This document shows positions 35,055 to 43,341 of a stretch of DNA of 64,000 nucleotides, one piece after another. Every line of letters starts with the position of its first letter. Position 1 is the stretch's first letter. Origin of the DNA: JAFGJQ01 sp052034525 (GTDB taxonomy: Bacteria > Planctomycetota > Phycisphaerae > UBA1845); contig JBPOIK010000117.1 of assembly GCA_052034525.1 (NCBI GenBank), positions 25,678-89,677 on the forward strand, read 5' to 3'. The notes beneath the pieces are model-generated. The model was not told where the DNA came from. It ran no database searches and saw only the letters and a program-made list of their open reading frames with translations. The position numbers were made by a program, and so were the translations under genes.

Positions 35055-35588
35055 TTACAGGCTGTGCAGGTAGGCCGCGATGTCCTGCACGTCGTTAACC
35101 GTGAGGCCCGAAATACCCCCGAACTTCGGGTGCCGCTCCGCGCCGTTGATGTACTTCGTGATCTTGGCCACGCTCGCGCGGCGGATGCCCACGGCCGTTC
35201 CGCCGACGGCATCCCTCCCGTGACATTCCTCGCAGTTCAGTCGATACAGCGCCCGACCGTTGGCCACAACTCCGGGGAACGGTTCGGGTTCGGGCGCCGG
35301 ATCGGGTCCGGCATTCTGTGCGTTGTCCGGGGGCGGCGTTGTGTCATTCTCCGGTGGGGAGTCGGCCAAGTCATCCGCCGATTCGTCCGGCTGCGCACCG
35401 CGGTTGAACGCCGGGTCGTCGGTGAAGATGGGGACAGGCGGTCGGGTGGAAGGTCGGGTGGGATCCGGGCCCTCGACGGCGATGCTGCCGTCCGGACCAT
35501 CTCCCGCGTCTTGCCCGGCGATGCCGCCGCAGCCGCCGAGCAGCACAACCGTCAACAACGTTGCGATCATCTCCGTTGTGTGCTTCAT
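35055..35588 (-). CDS. c-type cytochrome lipoprotein without obvious axial methionine
   Basis: The 177-residue product starts with a lipoprotein signal (VLLGGC, lipid Cys20), then a long Pro-, Asp- and Glu-rich linker (about 25-105), and a small cytochrome c domain with the heme motif CEECH (residues 119-123). Class I cytochromes usually have a Met near the C-terminal helix as second heme ligand. No Met occurs after the heme motif; the segment HPKFGGISGL has Phe where Met is expected, and His155 is the only nearby alternative. A membrane-anchored electron carrier is likely. A promoter candidate lies at 35654-35682. Confidence 0.8.
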   Translation of the reverse strand: MKHTTEMIATLLTVVLLGGCGGIAGQDAGDGPDGSIAVEGPDPTRPSTRPPVPIFTDDPAFNRGAQPDESADDLADSPPENDTTPPPDNAQNAGPDPAPEPEPFPGVVANGRALYRLNCEECHGRDAVGGTAVGIRRASVAKITKYINGAERHPKFGGISGLTVNDVQDIAAYLHSL

Positions 35589-35653
35589 GACCGCATCCTC
35601 CGAACCCCCATCCTCGCAAGGCTGAACACCGAGCCCCGAAAGGCCGGAGCTTA

Positions 35654-35682
35654 ACTATAGGCTGCGGACCGCTGTCCGCCAA
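35654..35682 (-). promoter_or_regulatory. candidate promoter of the cytochrome gene
   Basis: On the minus strand TTGGCG (35682-35677) and TATAGT (35659-35654) are separated by 17 bases. The -10 box matches five of six consensus bases. Transcription would start near 35647, about 60 bases before ATG 35588. Confidence 0.55.
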
Positions 35683-35712
35683 TGACCTCGGACCACTCCT
35701 GTCCGAACCGCA

Positions 35713-36549
35713 TCAGCCCTCCGAATCCGTCTCATTACCGGACGTTCGCCGGGCCGCGATCTGGATATGGGGTGCCCGGCCGACGGCGGCCGGTTCGCGT
35801 GAGAGCCTCATCTCCAGTCGCGTGAGCACGCGTCGCGCGCGAACATCTGTCAGAAGGTCGCGATGGTATCGCATGGGCAGCACCGTTTTGCCCATCATAT
35901 CCACCACCTCGAATCCGCTCTTGGCAAACAGGCCGACCGCCTGAGCCGGCGTGTAGGTCCAGATGGGAAACCGCTCGTCCGGATCGGCCGTCAGCCAGTG
36001 CGTCCGACCCGTGCGCAGGAATGTGTCCAGCGCGGATACATCACGCTGCTCGAGATAGTGGTCCAGAGCCGCCAGGCGGTTGTCCAGCGTGGCTACCAAG
36101 ACGCCGGCCGGCCGGAGCTTGCGGCGAATCTGCTTGAGTGCCCGCAGCGGCGACTGCGTGCATCCGATCGGATCCCCCAGGGCCACGGCCAGATCAAAGG
36201 ACTCGTCGGGCAGCTCCGCCAGGTCGCACAGGTCCGCCTGCAGGAATGCGGCTCGCCCGGTGCGGCCGACGGCTTCGATCTTGCGCCGCGCCTGCTCGAG
36301 CATCGGTCCGGACACGTCGACGCAGGTGACGGTATACCCGCTGTGCAACAATCGCAGCGCCCACTTGCCGGTTCCGCAGCCCAGATCGAGCGTGGCGGCC
36401 GCGTGGGTGGACGGCAGGAACGGACGCAGAGCCTCCCAGGTCAATGCGTCGTGCCACTGCCAGAAAGCGTCCTCATAACTGGCGTCGTACCGGCGGGCAA
36501 CCCGGTCGTGATAGCGCTGGACGGGCGGTTTGGATCTGCGGCGGCTCAT
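35713..36549 (-). CDS. class I SAM-dependent methyltransferase
   Basis: The 278-residue product has a class I methyltransferase fold: motif I TLDLGCGTGKWALRLL (about residues 55-70), then CVDVSGPMLEQAR and the DLAVALGDPI segment near motif IV. The substrate is unknown; the overall pattern resembles small-molecule or ubiquinone-type methyltransferases. ATG 36549 (MSRRRSKPPV) is preferred: TTGGCA and TAGAAT boxes 17 bases apart (36560-36588) would start transcription within a few bases of it, and no ribosome site is seen, which suggests a leaderless mRNA. It is divergent from the EF-P gene. Confidence 0.8.
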   Translation of the reverse strand: MSRRRSKPPVQRYHDRVARRYDASYEDAFWQWHDALTWEALRPFLPSTHAAATLDLGCGTGKWALRLLHSGYTVTCVDVSGPMLEQARRKIEAVGRTGRAAFLQADLCDLAELPDESFDLAVALGDPIGCTQSPLRALKQIRRKLRPAGVLVATLDNRLAALDHYLEQRDVSALDTFLRTGRTHWLTADPDERFPIWTYTPAQAVGLFAKSGFEVVDMMGKTVLPMRYHRDLLTDVRARRVLTRLEMRLSREPAAVGRAPHIQIAARRTSGNETDSEG

Positions 36550-36559
36550 ATCGCGGCGA

Positions 36560-36588
36560 ATTCTACGGCCGTAGGCCAAGTCTGCCAA
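36560..36588 (-). promoter_or_regulatory. strong candidate promoter for a leaderless methyltransferase mRNA
   Basis: On the minus strand TTGGCA (36588-36583) and TAGAAT (36565-36560) each match five of six consensus bases, 17 bases apart. The expected start of transcription lies near 36553, within five bases of ATG 36549. Confidence 0.55.
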
Positions 36589-36677
36589 ATCGGCAGTCCT
36601 TGACCGTCTCGTACGCTTGTGCGACCATGCGGAGTCTGGCAAAAACCGGGATTGGCGACTGGCAGGGAGTGGATCAC

Positions 36678-37238
36678 ATGATCAAAGCCGTAGATCTTCG
36701 CAAGGGACGGACCGTCATCTACGAAGGCAAACCATACGTCGTGCACGATGCCCAGCACGTGGCCAAGGGCAACAAGGCCAGCTACATGCAGACCAAGCTC
36801 AAAGGCCTGAAGGATGGCCTGATCATCGACGCGCGTTTCCGCGTGGACGACCGGCTGGAGCAGCCCTTTGTGGATAGTCGGGAGTATGAATACCTCTACC
36901 AGGACGGCGACGATTTCGTCCTGATGGACGGCACGAGTTTCGACCAGCTTCACGTGGGCAAAGAGGTCGTGGGTGACGCTGTGAAGTTCCTCAAGCCCAA
37001 CGAGAAGGTGACCGCCCAGTTGTTGGATGGTCAGATTATCTCCGTCGAACTGCCTCACGTGGTGGAGCTGGAGGTCGTGGAGACTCCCCCGGTGGTCAAG
37101 GGCGCCACGGTTACGAACCAGCCAAAGGACGCCGTCCTGGAAACCGGAGCTCGCGTCCGCGTCCCCGCGTTCATCGAACCCGGCGAGCGCATCCGCGTGG
37201 ACACCCGCTCCGGCGAATACATCGAACGGGCCAAGTGA
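36678..37238 (+). CDS. efp: elongation factor P with non-canonical loop residue
   Basis: EF-P binds between the P and E sites and relieves ribosome stalling at polyproline stretches. The 186-residue product has the three-domain EF-P length, with EGKPYVVHD near the start, TKLKGLKDG, and the C-terminal signature RVDTRSGEYIERAK. In E. coli the tip of the first-domain loop is PGKGQ with modified Lys34; the aligned loop here is KGNKAS, with Asn32 at the modified position and Lys33 next to it. Modification by EpmA or EarP would not fit this loop. ATG 36678 has AGGGAG upstream. A weak TTGACC box at 36600-36605 may be part of its promoter. Confidence 0.93.
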   Translation: MIKAVDLRKGRTVIYEGKPYVVHDAQHVAKGNKASYMQTKLKGLKDGLIIDARFRVDDRLEQPFVDSREYEYLYQDGDDFVLMDGTSFDQLHVGKEVVGDAVKFLKPNEKVTAQLLDGQIISVELPHVVELEVVETPPVVKGATVTNQPKDAVLETGARVRVPAFIEPGERIRVDTRSGEYIERAK

Positions 37239-37820
37239 CCGCCCATTGGCATCCGCGCCTGCGTGCCTCCCGGACACCAGGGCAAGAACCCTCCTCCCAT
37301 GCGGTGAGCTCTGCCAAGGCTCTACGCCGTTGTCATGGTGCAGCGTAACCAACCCCCCATTCGCACGGGCGCTGTGCGCCGCACACGAAACCCGGAATAA
37401 GTGAAGGTGTCGTTGACTGACGAGCCCGACGTCAGCCGCGCGTCGTTATCCGCCGTGCCAACGGTATTGTGCGTGCCGTCCGCATCGACAGACTCCGGAT
37501 CATCGGCCGTGTTGTACGAACCGCCCCATTTGTCGCGCGCTTCGAACAGACTACGAAAGATGCCCCGTTCAGCATCTCAGCGTATGGAGCAAGGAGAAGG
37601 TGGGGCTTTGCACCGGTGCGGGATCGAAGGAACACAGTGGGGTGAACGTACGGTTCGTGACGACGCCCGGCTCGGATGGCACAGGGGAGGATCGTGGCCA
37701 GCAGCGGCTGCCGTCGGGCGACATTTTCGTGTTCCTGCCGCTCATGCCAGGATCCCACGCGCGCGCACGCATCGACGCCCGTTTACGCCGCTTTGCAGCG
37801 ACGCCGGACGGCCCGTTCGA
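37239..37820. other. intergenic region between EF-P and STAS genes
   Basis: Some 580 bases between convergent genes. Open frames on both strands show no family similarity, and no clear terminator, repeat or RNA fold was found. It may be a decayed gene. Confidence 0.4.
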
Positions 37821-38189
37821 TCAGGCCATCACGACGCCCAGCTTCTCCAGGGCGGCCTTCTCGTCCTCCGTGAAAGTGAAAAGCTTGTGCAGGCCCGTCA
37901 CCTTAAAGACCTTCATGATGTCCGGACTCAGCCCGCAGATGATCAACGTCCCCTCCACCTGCTCGATGGCCTTGCGGAGTCGGGTCAGCACGGACAAGGC
38001 CGACGACGACAGGTGCGTCACTTTGCCCATATCCAGAATCAGGCGGCGACGATCCCGTTTTTCCACCAGATTCAGAAGCACCTCCCCCAGACGCGATATC
38101 TCCTGGGCGTCGACCACGGAGCGGCTTTCGATGATGGCGACGGTCACGTCTTTGATGGTCTGAACGACAATCCCACTGCTGGCGGCCAT
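37821..38189 (-). CDS. STAS domain protein, anti-sigma factor antagonist-like
   Basis: The 122-residue product is a single STAS domain. LILDMGKVTHLSSSALSVLT carries the conserved Asp and the Ser residues that serve as phosphorylation sites in SpoIIAA-type proteins. These proteins bind anti-sigma kinases when unphosphorylated and so release a sigma factor. The cognate kinase or sigma factor is not nearby. ATG 38189 is preceded by GGAGAG eight bases upstream. Confidence 0.85.
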   Translation of the reverse strand: MAASSGIVVQTIKDVTVAIIESRSVVDAQEISRLGEVLLNLVEKRDRRRLILDMGKVTHLSSSALSVLTRLRKAIEQVEGTLIICGLSPDIMKVFKVTGLHKLFTFTEDEKAALEKLGVVMA

Positions 38190-38356
38190 TCGAGTGCTCT
38201 CCGATTTCAGTATCCCTGTATTTTGATAACCATCCTACCGGTACTGAGCCGGCGGGGCAAAGGCCCAATTCCAGTCGGGTTTGGCCCGGCTGCCTTTGGA
38301 CCGGGCCCGGGACGCGTTCGTCTCCCCCGGTGCACCGTCAGCCCCCGCTCCGCCCC

Positions 38357-38384
38357 TTGACGTATTCGGCAAATCGGGTACATT
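38357..38384 (+). promoter_or_regulatory. candidate promoter of rplM-rpsI
   Basis: TTGACG (38357-38362) and TACATT (38379-38384) are separated by 16 bases. Transcription would begin near 38391, leaving a leader of about 40 bases before rplM. Confidence 0.6.
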
Positions 38385-38430
38385 CTGGGGTTCTTTTGTT
38401 GAGCTGGACCCGAGGTTGGATTGTAAGTCA

Positions 38431-38880
38431 ATGCCAGTTGGAACCATACGAAGTTACGTCGCCCGGAAAGACACCGTGGAGCCCCAGTGGTACCACGTGG
38501 ACGGCACCGACCAGATCCTGGGACGGCTGGCCACGCGCATCGCGACGGTGCTGATGGGCAAGCACAAACCCACGTACACGCCCCACGTGGACACGGGAGA
38601 TTTCGTGGTGGTCACGAACGCGGACAAAATCCGCGTTACGGGGAAAAAAGCGGACACCATGGCCTACCCGTACTACACGTACTATGCGGGCGGATACAAG
38701 GTCGTCCCGTACCGCAAAATGCTCGCCCGGCATCCCGAGCGGATCCTGCAGGCGGCGGTTCGCCGAATGCTGCCCAAGAACAAGCTGGGGCGACACATGC
38801 TCAAGAAACTGAAAGTGTATCGCGGCGATTCGCATCCCCATGCCGCGCAGAGAGTCAAACCCTGGGCGTTCGAGCTATGA
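38431..38880 (+). CDS. rplM: 50S ribosomal protein L13
   Basis: L13 is an early-assembling protein of the large ribosomal subunit. The 149-residue product shows the diagnostic WYHVDGTDQILGRLATRIA, GKHKPTYTPHVDTGDFVVV and YRKMLARHPERIL segments, and MLPKNKLGRHMLKKLKVY near the C-terminus. It is close to the usual 142 residues. ATG 38431 begins the family similarity. The next gene, rpsI, starts inside its stop codon (ATGA), the standard L13-S9 pair. Confidence 0.97.
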   Translation: MPVGTIRSYVARKDTVEPQWYHVDGTDQILGRLATRIATVLMGKHKPTYTPHVDTGDFVVVTNADKIRVTGKKADTMAYPYYTYYAGGYKVVPYRKMLARHPERILQAAVRRMLPKNKLGRHMLKKLKVYRGDSHPHAAQRVKPWAFEL

Positions 38881-39422
38881 GCGCGGAGGACAAAAGCGTG
38901 ACGGATCAGGACAACAACTCTCAGGCCGAGCAGATGCGGCCTGAACCGGCCGAGCAGACCTCGGCGGCCGAATCCTCTCCCACCGCCCATTCGCCGGAGC
39001 CGCAGACCGGACTCCGGGCCGCTCGCGTGACTGCCGGGGGGTTCGTCTGGGGCACCGGACGCCGCAAAACGTCGGTCGCCCGGGTACGGATTCGTCTTGG
39101 CAAAGGCGAGTTCAAGATCAACGGCCGGGACGTGGCGGACTATTTCCACCTCGAGCAGGACCGCCTTCAGGTCCAGCAACCCCTGGCCGTCACCAACACG
39201 GCCAACCGCCTGGACGTGTATGTCAGCGTCAACGGCGGGGGCACCACGGGGCAGGCCGGCGCCATCGTTCTGGGCCTGGCTCGCGCGCTGAAGGCAACCG
39301 ATCCCACGCACGAGCCCGTGCTTCGCGACAACCACTTTCTCACCCGCGATTCCCGGAAGGTCGAACGCAAGAAATACGGCCGAGCCGGCGCTCGACGCAG
39401 TTTCCAGTTCTCGAAGCGTTAG
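38877..39422 (+). CDS. rpsI: 30S ribosomal protein S9 with acidic N-terminal extension
   Basis: S9 sits in the head of the small subunit and reaches toward the P-site tRNA with its C-terminal tail. The core (about residues 58-181) has WGTGRRKTSVARVRI, GGGTTGQAGAIVLGLARAL and the C-terminal tail RSFQFSKR, whose final Arg contacts the tRNA anticodon arm. About 45 residues of a Glu-, Gln-, Ser- and Pro-rich stretch precede it, which the 130-residue E. coli protein lacks. ATG 38877 overlaps the rplM stop codon. A strong terminator follows at 39456-39484. Confidence 0.96.
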   Translation: MSAEDKSVTDQDNNSQAEQMRPEPAEQTSAAESSPTAHSPEPQTGLRAARVTAGGFVWGTGRRKTSVARVRIRLGKGEFKINGRDVADYFHLEQDRLQVQQPLAVTNTANRLDVYVSVNGGGTTGQAGAIVLGLARALKATDPTHEPVLRDNHFLTRDSRKVERKKYGRAGARRSFQFSKR

Positions 39423-39455
39423 CCCAAGAGAACACCGTTCCACGACAACAACCCG

Positions 39456-39484
39456 CTCCGGCCCCGGTGGCCGGAGTTTTTTTT
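39456..39484 (+). terminator. intrinsic terminator of rplM-rpsI
   Basis: An 8-bp perfect stem, CTCCGGCC (39456-39463) and GGCCGGAG (39469-39476), with a 5-base loop, is followed by eight T residues (39477-39484). It stands 34 bases after the rpsI stop. Confidence 0.92.
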
Positions 39485-39523
39485 CGGCCGTCATCCCGTA
39501 CCGGAACCGCCGCGGACACCGAG

Positions 39524-39552
39524 TTGTACGGGACTGTCCCGACGTCTAGACT
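39524..39552 (+). promoter_or_regulatory. candidate promoter with operator-like palindrome before the GNAT gene
   Basis: TTGTAC (39524-39529) and TAGACT (39547-39552) are 17 bases apart. The spacer starts with the inverted repeat GGGACTGTCCC (39530-39540), a position where a repressor would block RNA polymerase. Confidence 0.45.
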
Positions 39553-39624
39553 ACGCGCCCGGGGACTCCCGGGGCGAAGTTCCGGAGCGGTCGTCTGCTG
39601 GAAACGCGTGAGGACGGCAGGGTA

Positions 39625-40089
39625 ATGGCAAACGTCGAAATCATCCGGATGGGACCGGCCGAGTACGGGCTTGTTTGCGATCTGTACAACGCGGTCTTCC
39701 GGCCCTCGCAGGATGTCAGCTACTTCGGATGCCGTCTGGCCAATCGGGCGAGCCTGGTGATGGTGGCCGAGCTCGAACGTCGTCCCGTGGGCTTCCTGTG
39801 CAGCTACGAATTGCGTCCCAGCACGTTCTACAACTGGCTGACGGGCGTGATCCCCGACGCCCGGCGGATGGGGGTCGCGTCGCAGCTCATGGCGGCCGAA
39901 CAGGCCTGGGCGCGCGCTCGCGGGTACGAAATGTCCCGCCTGGAATGCTACAACCAATCACGCGGGATGCTGCTGCTGGCGATTCAGCAGGGATATGACA
40001 TCGTCGGCCTTCGCTGGGATTCGCATATGTCGGGAAATCTCGTCATTTTCGAGAAAAGCCTCGACTCGGTGGAGCCCGCCGCGGAGTAG
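39625..40089 (+). CDS. GNAT family N-acetyltransferase
   Basis: The 154-residue product has the GNAT fold. LERRPVGFLCSYEL forms the central strands, TGVIPDARRMGVASQLM carries a version of the acetyl-CoA pyrophosphate loop (RRMGVASQL replaces the consensus Q/RxxGxG/A), and MLLLAIQQGYDIVGLRWDSH is the C-terminal part. The acceptor is unknown. It stands alone, after the rpsI terminator, with its own promoter candidate. Confidence 0.8.
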   Translation: MANVEIIRMGPAEYGLVCDLYNAVFRPSQDVSYFGCRLANRASLVMVAELERRPVGFLCSYELRPSTFYNWLTGVIPDARRMGVASQLMAAEQAWARARGYEMSRLECYNQSRGMLLLAIQQGYDIVGLRWDSHMSGNLVIFEKSLDSVEPAAE

Positions 40090-40176
40090 CGTTCGTATGA
40101 ACCGGCTGCGGCAGAACCGCCGCGGCGGCAGGCCTTCAGCGGCGGGACGCATGGAGGCCGGACGCGCAAACCCTTG

Positions 40177-41595
40177 CTATCGATCGTCGGCGCCCGCGCG
40201 GAGGGCCGTCAGTTCCGCGCTCTGTCGCGTGAACTTCACCCCGATGTCGAACGAGCCTCCGACCATGGCCCGGCAACGGACCACGATCCCGTCGAGACAG
40301 TCTCGGGCGGCGGTTCGGACCTTGAGCTGGATGCGGATGCGCCGACCCCTGCGGATCGGCACGACACTCCGCAAACCGATGCCACTCCGGGAAAGGCTGT
40401 GTGTGACCATCTGAACGGGCGAGGGCGCCAGCGCTCCGTCGCGGGCCGGATCCAGCTCGATCACGCAGGCCGGGCAGCGGAACGGATAACGCCGATGCGC
40501 CCGGCGATTGGGTTCGGCGGCTGATGAATCCTCCTTCGCGCTGCGCTCCGGCGGCGGGATGAGGGCGATCCACGATTCCACCACCTGCGGGTCGTACTTG
40601 CTCGGCGTTTCGCTCTGAAGAATCGCCATGGCCTCGGAAACCGTCAGGGCGCGGTCCTTGTACGGACGAAGCGCCGTCATGGCGTCGAACGAGTCCGCGA
40701 CCGCGCAGATCTTGCTGATCGGGTGGATAGCCGATCCGACAAGCCCGTTGGGATATCCGCTTCCATCCTGCCGTTCGTGGTGTTGAAGCGCAACCGTGGC
40801 GACCAGTTCCGAAAACCCGGCGACCGACCGCACCATCTCGTCGCCGCGGGTGGTGTGCTGCCGCATCTGCGCAGATTCGTCCGCCGTCAGCTTGCCCGCC
40901 TTACGGATGATTTCCGGCGGAATCCGCGTCTTGCCGATGTCGTGCAGAAGACCGGCCTGGCCGATCACGGCCAGTTCCTCCGGATCGCGATAGCCGAGCT
41001 GATAGGCCAACGGGACCATCCAGGTCGCTACGTTGACCAGATGCGTCGCCGTGTAGAAATCGTGCCGGGCCGTGGCAAACAGATGCGAGAACGCTTTTTT
41101 CTGGTGCAACACGAACGTTGCTACGGCGTGCGATACGCTTCTGAGAGAGCTGGAGACGGACTGCAGGCCGGGGTCCGACAACGCCTCATTTACCAGCTCA
41201 TAGCTCGTCTCGTAGATCAGCGCGGAGGCTTCCTGGCCGGGGGTGTCCGGATCGGCGGCCACCGCCGCCAGGCACTGTTCCAACTGTCGCTGGAACTTCG
41301 GTTGATCGGCGATCCGAACGTAGACGAACCGAACATGATTGTCCTGCAACCGCGTCCGGTCCAGTTCCGTGAAGGAGACCACGCCGCTGGAATACAGCGA
41401 GAACGTCTCTCCGAAATGAACGGTGCCGTCCGCGGCCGGACGTGCCTTCAGGTAGATCGGGGTTGTGTTGAGAATCGACAGCGGGGCGTGCTTGAGCGGA
41501 ATCGGCAGAAACCCCGCACGCGACGAGGACACAGCGCCGCCCTCGCCAATTCCCGCCCTCGACAGAATGCCTATCAGCGAATCCGTACTCTGCAT
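40177..41595 (-). CDS. HD-GYP domain phosphodiesterase with N-terminal DUF3391-like and C-terminal PilZ domain
   Basis: HD-GYP domains hydrolyse the second messenger cyclic-di-GMP. The 472-residue protein has an N-terminal DUF3391-like region (about 30-115), then an HD-GYP core with LLHDIGK (His218-Asp219), HHERQDGSGYP (about 272-282) and further metal ligands (ADSFDAMTA). A C-terminal PilZ domain (about 360-470) shows NRRAHRR (RxxxR, Arg364 and Arg368) and SRSGIG, where Ser402 replaces the usual Asp or Asn of the D/NxSxxG motif. PilZ binds the same messenger, so the protein probably links breakdown to feedback sensing. It is divergent from the CpaE-like gene. Confidence 0.88.
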   Translation of the reverse strand: MQSTDSLIGILSRAGIGEGGAVSSSRAGFLPIPLKHAPLSILNTTPIYLKARPAADGTVHFGETFSLYSSGVVSFTELDRTRLQDNHVRFVYVRIADQPKFQRQLEQCLAAVAADPDTPGQEASALIYETSYELVNEALSDPGLQSVSSSLRSVSHAVATFVLHQKKAFSHLFATARHDFYTATHLVNVATWMVPLAYQLGYRDPEELAVIGQAGLLHDIGKTRIPPEIIRKAGKLTADESAQMRQHTTRGDEMVRSVAGFSELVATVALQHHERQDGSGYPNGLVGSAIHPISKICAVADSFDAMTALRPYKDRALTVSEAMAILQSETPSKYDPQVVESWIALIPPPERSAKEDSSAAEPNRRAHRRYPFRCPACVIELDPARDGALAPSPVQMVTHSLSRSGIGLRSVVPIRRGRRIRIQLKVRTAARDCLDGIVVRCRAMVGGSFDIGVKFTRQSAELTALRAGADDR

Positions 41596-42089
41596 GCCGC
41601 GCGCCCCTGACGGCGAGTCCGGCTACCCGCATCGGACTCTTACGCGATCGGACACGAAGCGACGTGCGATCGTCTATCCGCATATGTCGTGAACAGACGC
41701 GCCTCCCTTGAGTTGCATGGATCGGCTCCAGTGTCACTGAAGCCGATGCGCGGCACTGTCCACGTAAGCATTATCAGGCCCCTCTGTCGCCTCCGAGGTC
41801 GCGGCCGTCCCCCATTCCGTACGCAGAGTTCCCATGCACCGCGGTCCGTCCACGCGTGTCCTCAGCTTCGGCCGATAAAGCGGCAGCCGCGCCGGTCCAT
41901 CTTCGCCGGGTCGACGCCGCGGGTTCGGCCCATAAGCGATTCAGAAGGTCCGATTATTTCGGCTTCGTCGCGTCGTCCGCCAATGCAAACACTGTCCACG
42001 TATCCGCAATCCGAACCCCGAGAGAGCCGATAGATATTTCTGAGCAGACACATGATCCCAACGGTTGTCTTCCGCAGGGCCGCGATTCC
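41596..42089. other. divergent intergenic region between HD-GYP and CpaE-like genes
   Basis: Roughly 490 bases with no gene I can support; the CpaE frame is open across the right part but without similarity. It presumably holds two divergent promoters that I cannot place with confidence. Confidence 0.4.
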
Positions 42090-43250
42090 ATGAGAAACGT
42101 CCGGCGAGCGTGCCTCTACAACACCGACTCGGCGTCCTCGAAGGCGCTGCGCGAACAAATCAGCGCCGGCAGCGCCCTCGATGTGGTGCATGAGGTCGCA
42201 ACTCTGGAGAAGCTCGCGGAAGTGCTGCGCCTGCGCGACGCCAAGATCGTGATCTTTCACCTGGATCCGGAACCAGAACCGGTACTGGAGGTTCTTGAGC
42301 AGGTCTCGGTGCGGTATCCCGATCTGCCCCTGCTGGCGACGAGCCATCAGTCCGGCCCGGAGCTGATTCTGTCGGCAATGAGGGCCGGCTGTGATCAGTT
42401 CGTCCGAAAGCCGATCGAGCCGGAGGATCTGGGCGCGGCTCTGGCGCGGATGGCCAGCAAGTATCGCCTGACCCGAAAGGCCGGCAAGTGTATCTGCGTC
42501 ACGGGCGCCAGCGGCGGCTGCGGCACCACGTCCATCGCCTGTGGGCTGGCGTTGGAAATCGCCCGCCTGTCGACCACACGCTGCGTGCTGGCCGACCTGG
42601 ATCTGCAGTTCGGCACGGTGGCCGTCACCTTCGACTGCGAACCGACCTTCAGTATATACGATCTCGCGCAGGAGCACGCGGACGGCGAACTGGACAGCGC
42701 GGTGCTGGAAGCGGCGCTGACCCCGCTGCCCTGCAACGTGTCCATCCTGCCGCGCCCCGCGACGATCCGCCAGCAGCGGGCGGTCACGCCGGAGGTGATC
42801 CGGCGAATCATGGATCTGCTGACAGGCGGCTATGAATACGTGGTCGTCGATCTGCCCCGGCAGACGGACGCCTGCACGATGGCCGTCCTGGACCAGGCCG
42901 ACCTGGTTCTGATCGTCTGCCAGCTCTCCGTGCTCAGCATCGGGAACGCCAAGCGGTACATGGACGTACTGAGTGATCTGGGAGTGCCCCCGGAGCGAAC
43001 CGAGGTGGTTGTCAATCGCCACGACGGGTCGCGCGGACTCATTACCGTCGAGGATGCGCAGGAGACCATCGAGAAGCCGGTGTTCGCCTGGGTCCCCAAC
43101 GATTACGCGTTCGTGTCAGAGCTGTTGGACCTGGGGCGCCCCGCCGACGCTTTTTCCGCCGACAACCCCGTCCGCGAAGCCATCGGCCAGATCGCCCGGA
43201 AGATCGTCCTTTGTTCTCCCGCCCACGCGGCGGTGCCCGCCGAGCCCTGA
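42090..43250 (+). CDS. CpaE/TadZ-like pilus assembly ATPase, without the usual Walker lysines
   Basis: The 386-residue protein has a receiver-like N-terminal domain (about 5-120, with RAGCDQFVRKPIE near 98) and a ParA/MinD-type ATPase domain from about 133. The phosphate loop reads GASGGCGTTS (139-148), so the lysines typical of deviant Walker A motifs (KGGxGKT) are missing. ADLDLQFG, VVDLPRQ and VVNRHDG match the later ParA/MinD motifs. CpaE/TadZ proteins localise the tad pilus machine at a cell pole, and some members are poor ATPases. ATG 42090 is chosen at the first similarity; the upstream frame is open but shows none. No other tad gene is adjacent. Confidence 0.78.
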   Translation: MRNVRRACLYNTDSASSKALREQISAGSALDVVHEVATLEKLAEVLRLRDAKIVIFHLDPEPEPVLEVLEQVSVRYPDLPLLATSHQSGPELILSAMRAGCDQFVRKPIEPEDLGAALARMASKYRLTRKAGKCICVTGASGGCGTTSIACGLALEIARLSTTRCVLADLDLQFGTVAVTFDCEPTFSIYDLAQEHADGELDSAVLEAALTPLPCNVSILPRPATIRQQRAVTPEVIRRIMDLLTGGYEYVVVDLPRQTDACTMAVLDQADLVLIVCQLSVLSIGNAKRYMDVLSDLGVPPERTEVVVNRHDGSRGLITVEDAQETIEKPVFAWVPNDYAFVSELLDLGRPADAFSADNPVREAIGQIARKIVLCSPAHAAVPAEP

Positions 43251-43341
43251 ACGGCCGGCAACTCCGGCTTTTCTTTCAGGCGGGTCGTCCGCGCGACAAT
43301 GCTCCCGCGCCCCGGCTCTGGAGAAGCGCCGGTGATCGGCT

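Noticed and set aside
37239..37820. Possible small genes between efp and the STAS gene
   Set aside because: All frames have poor composition, no ribosome site and no recognisable sequence.
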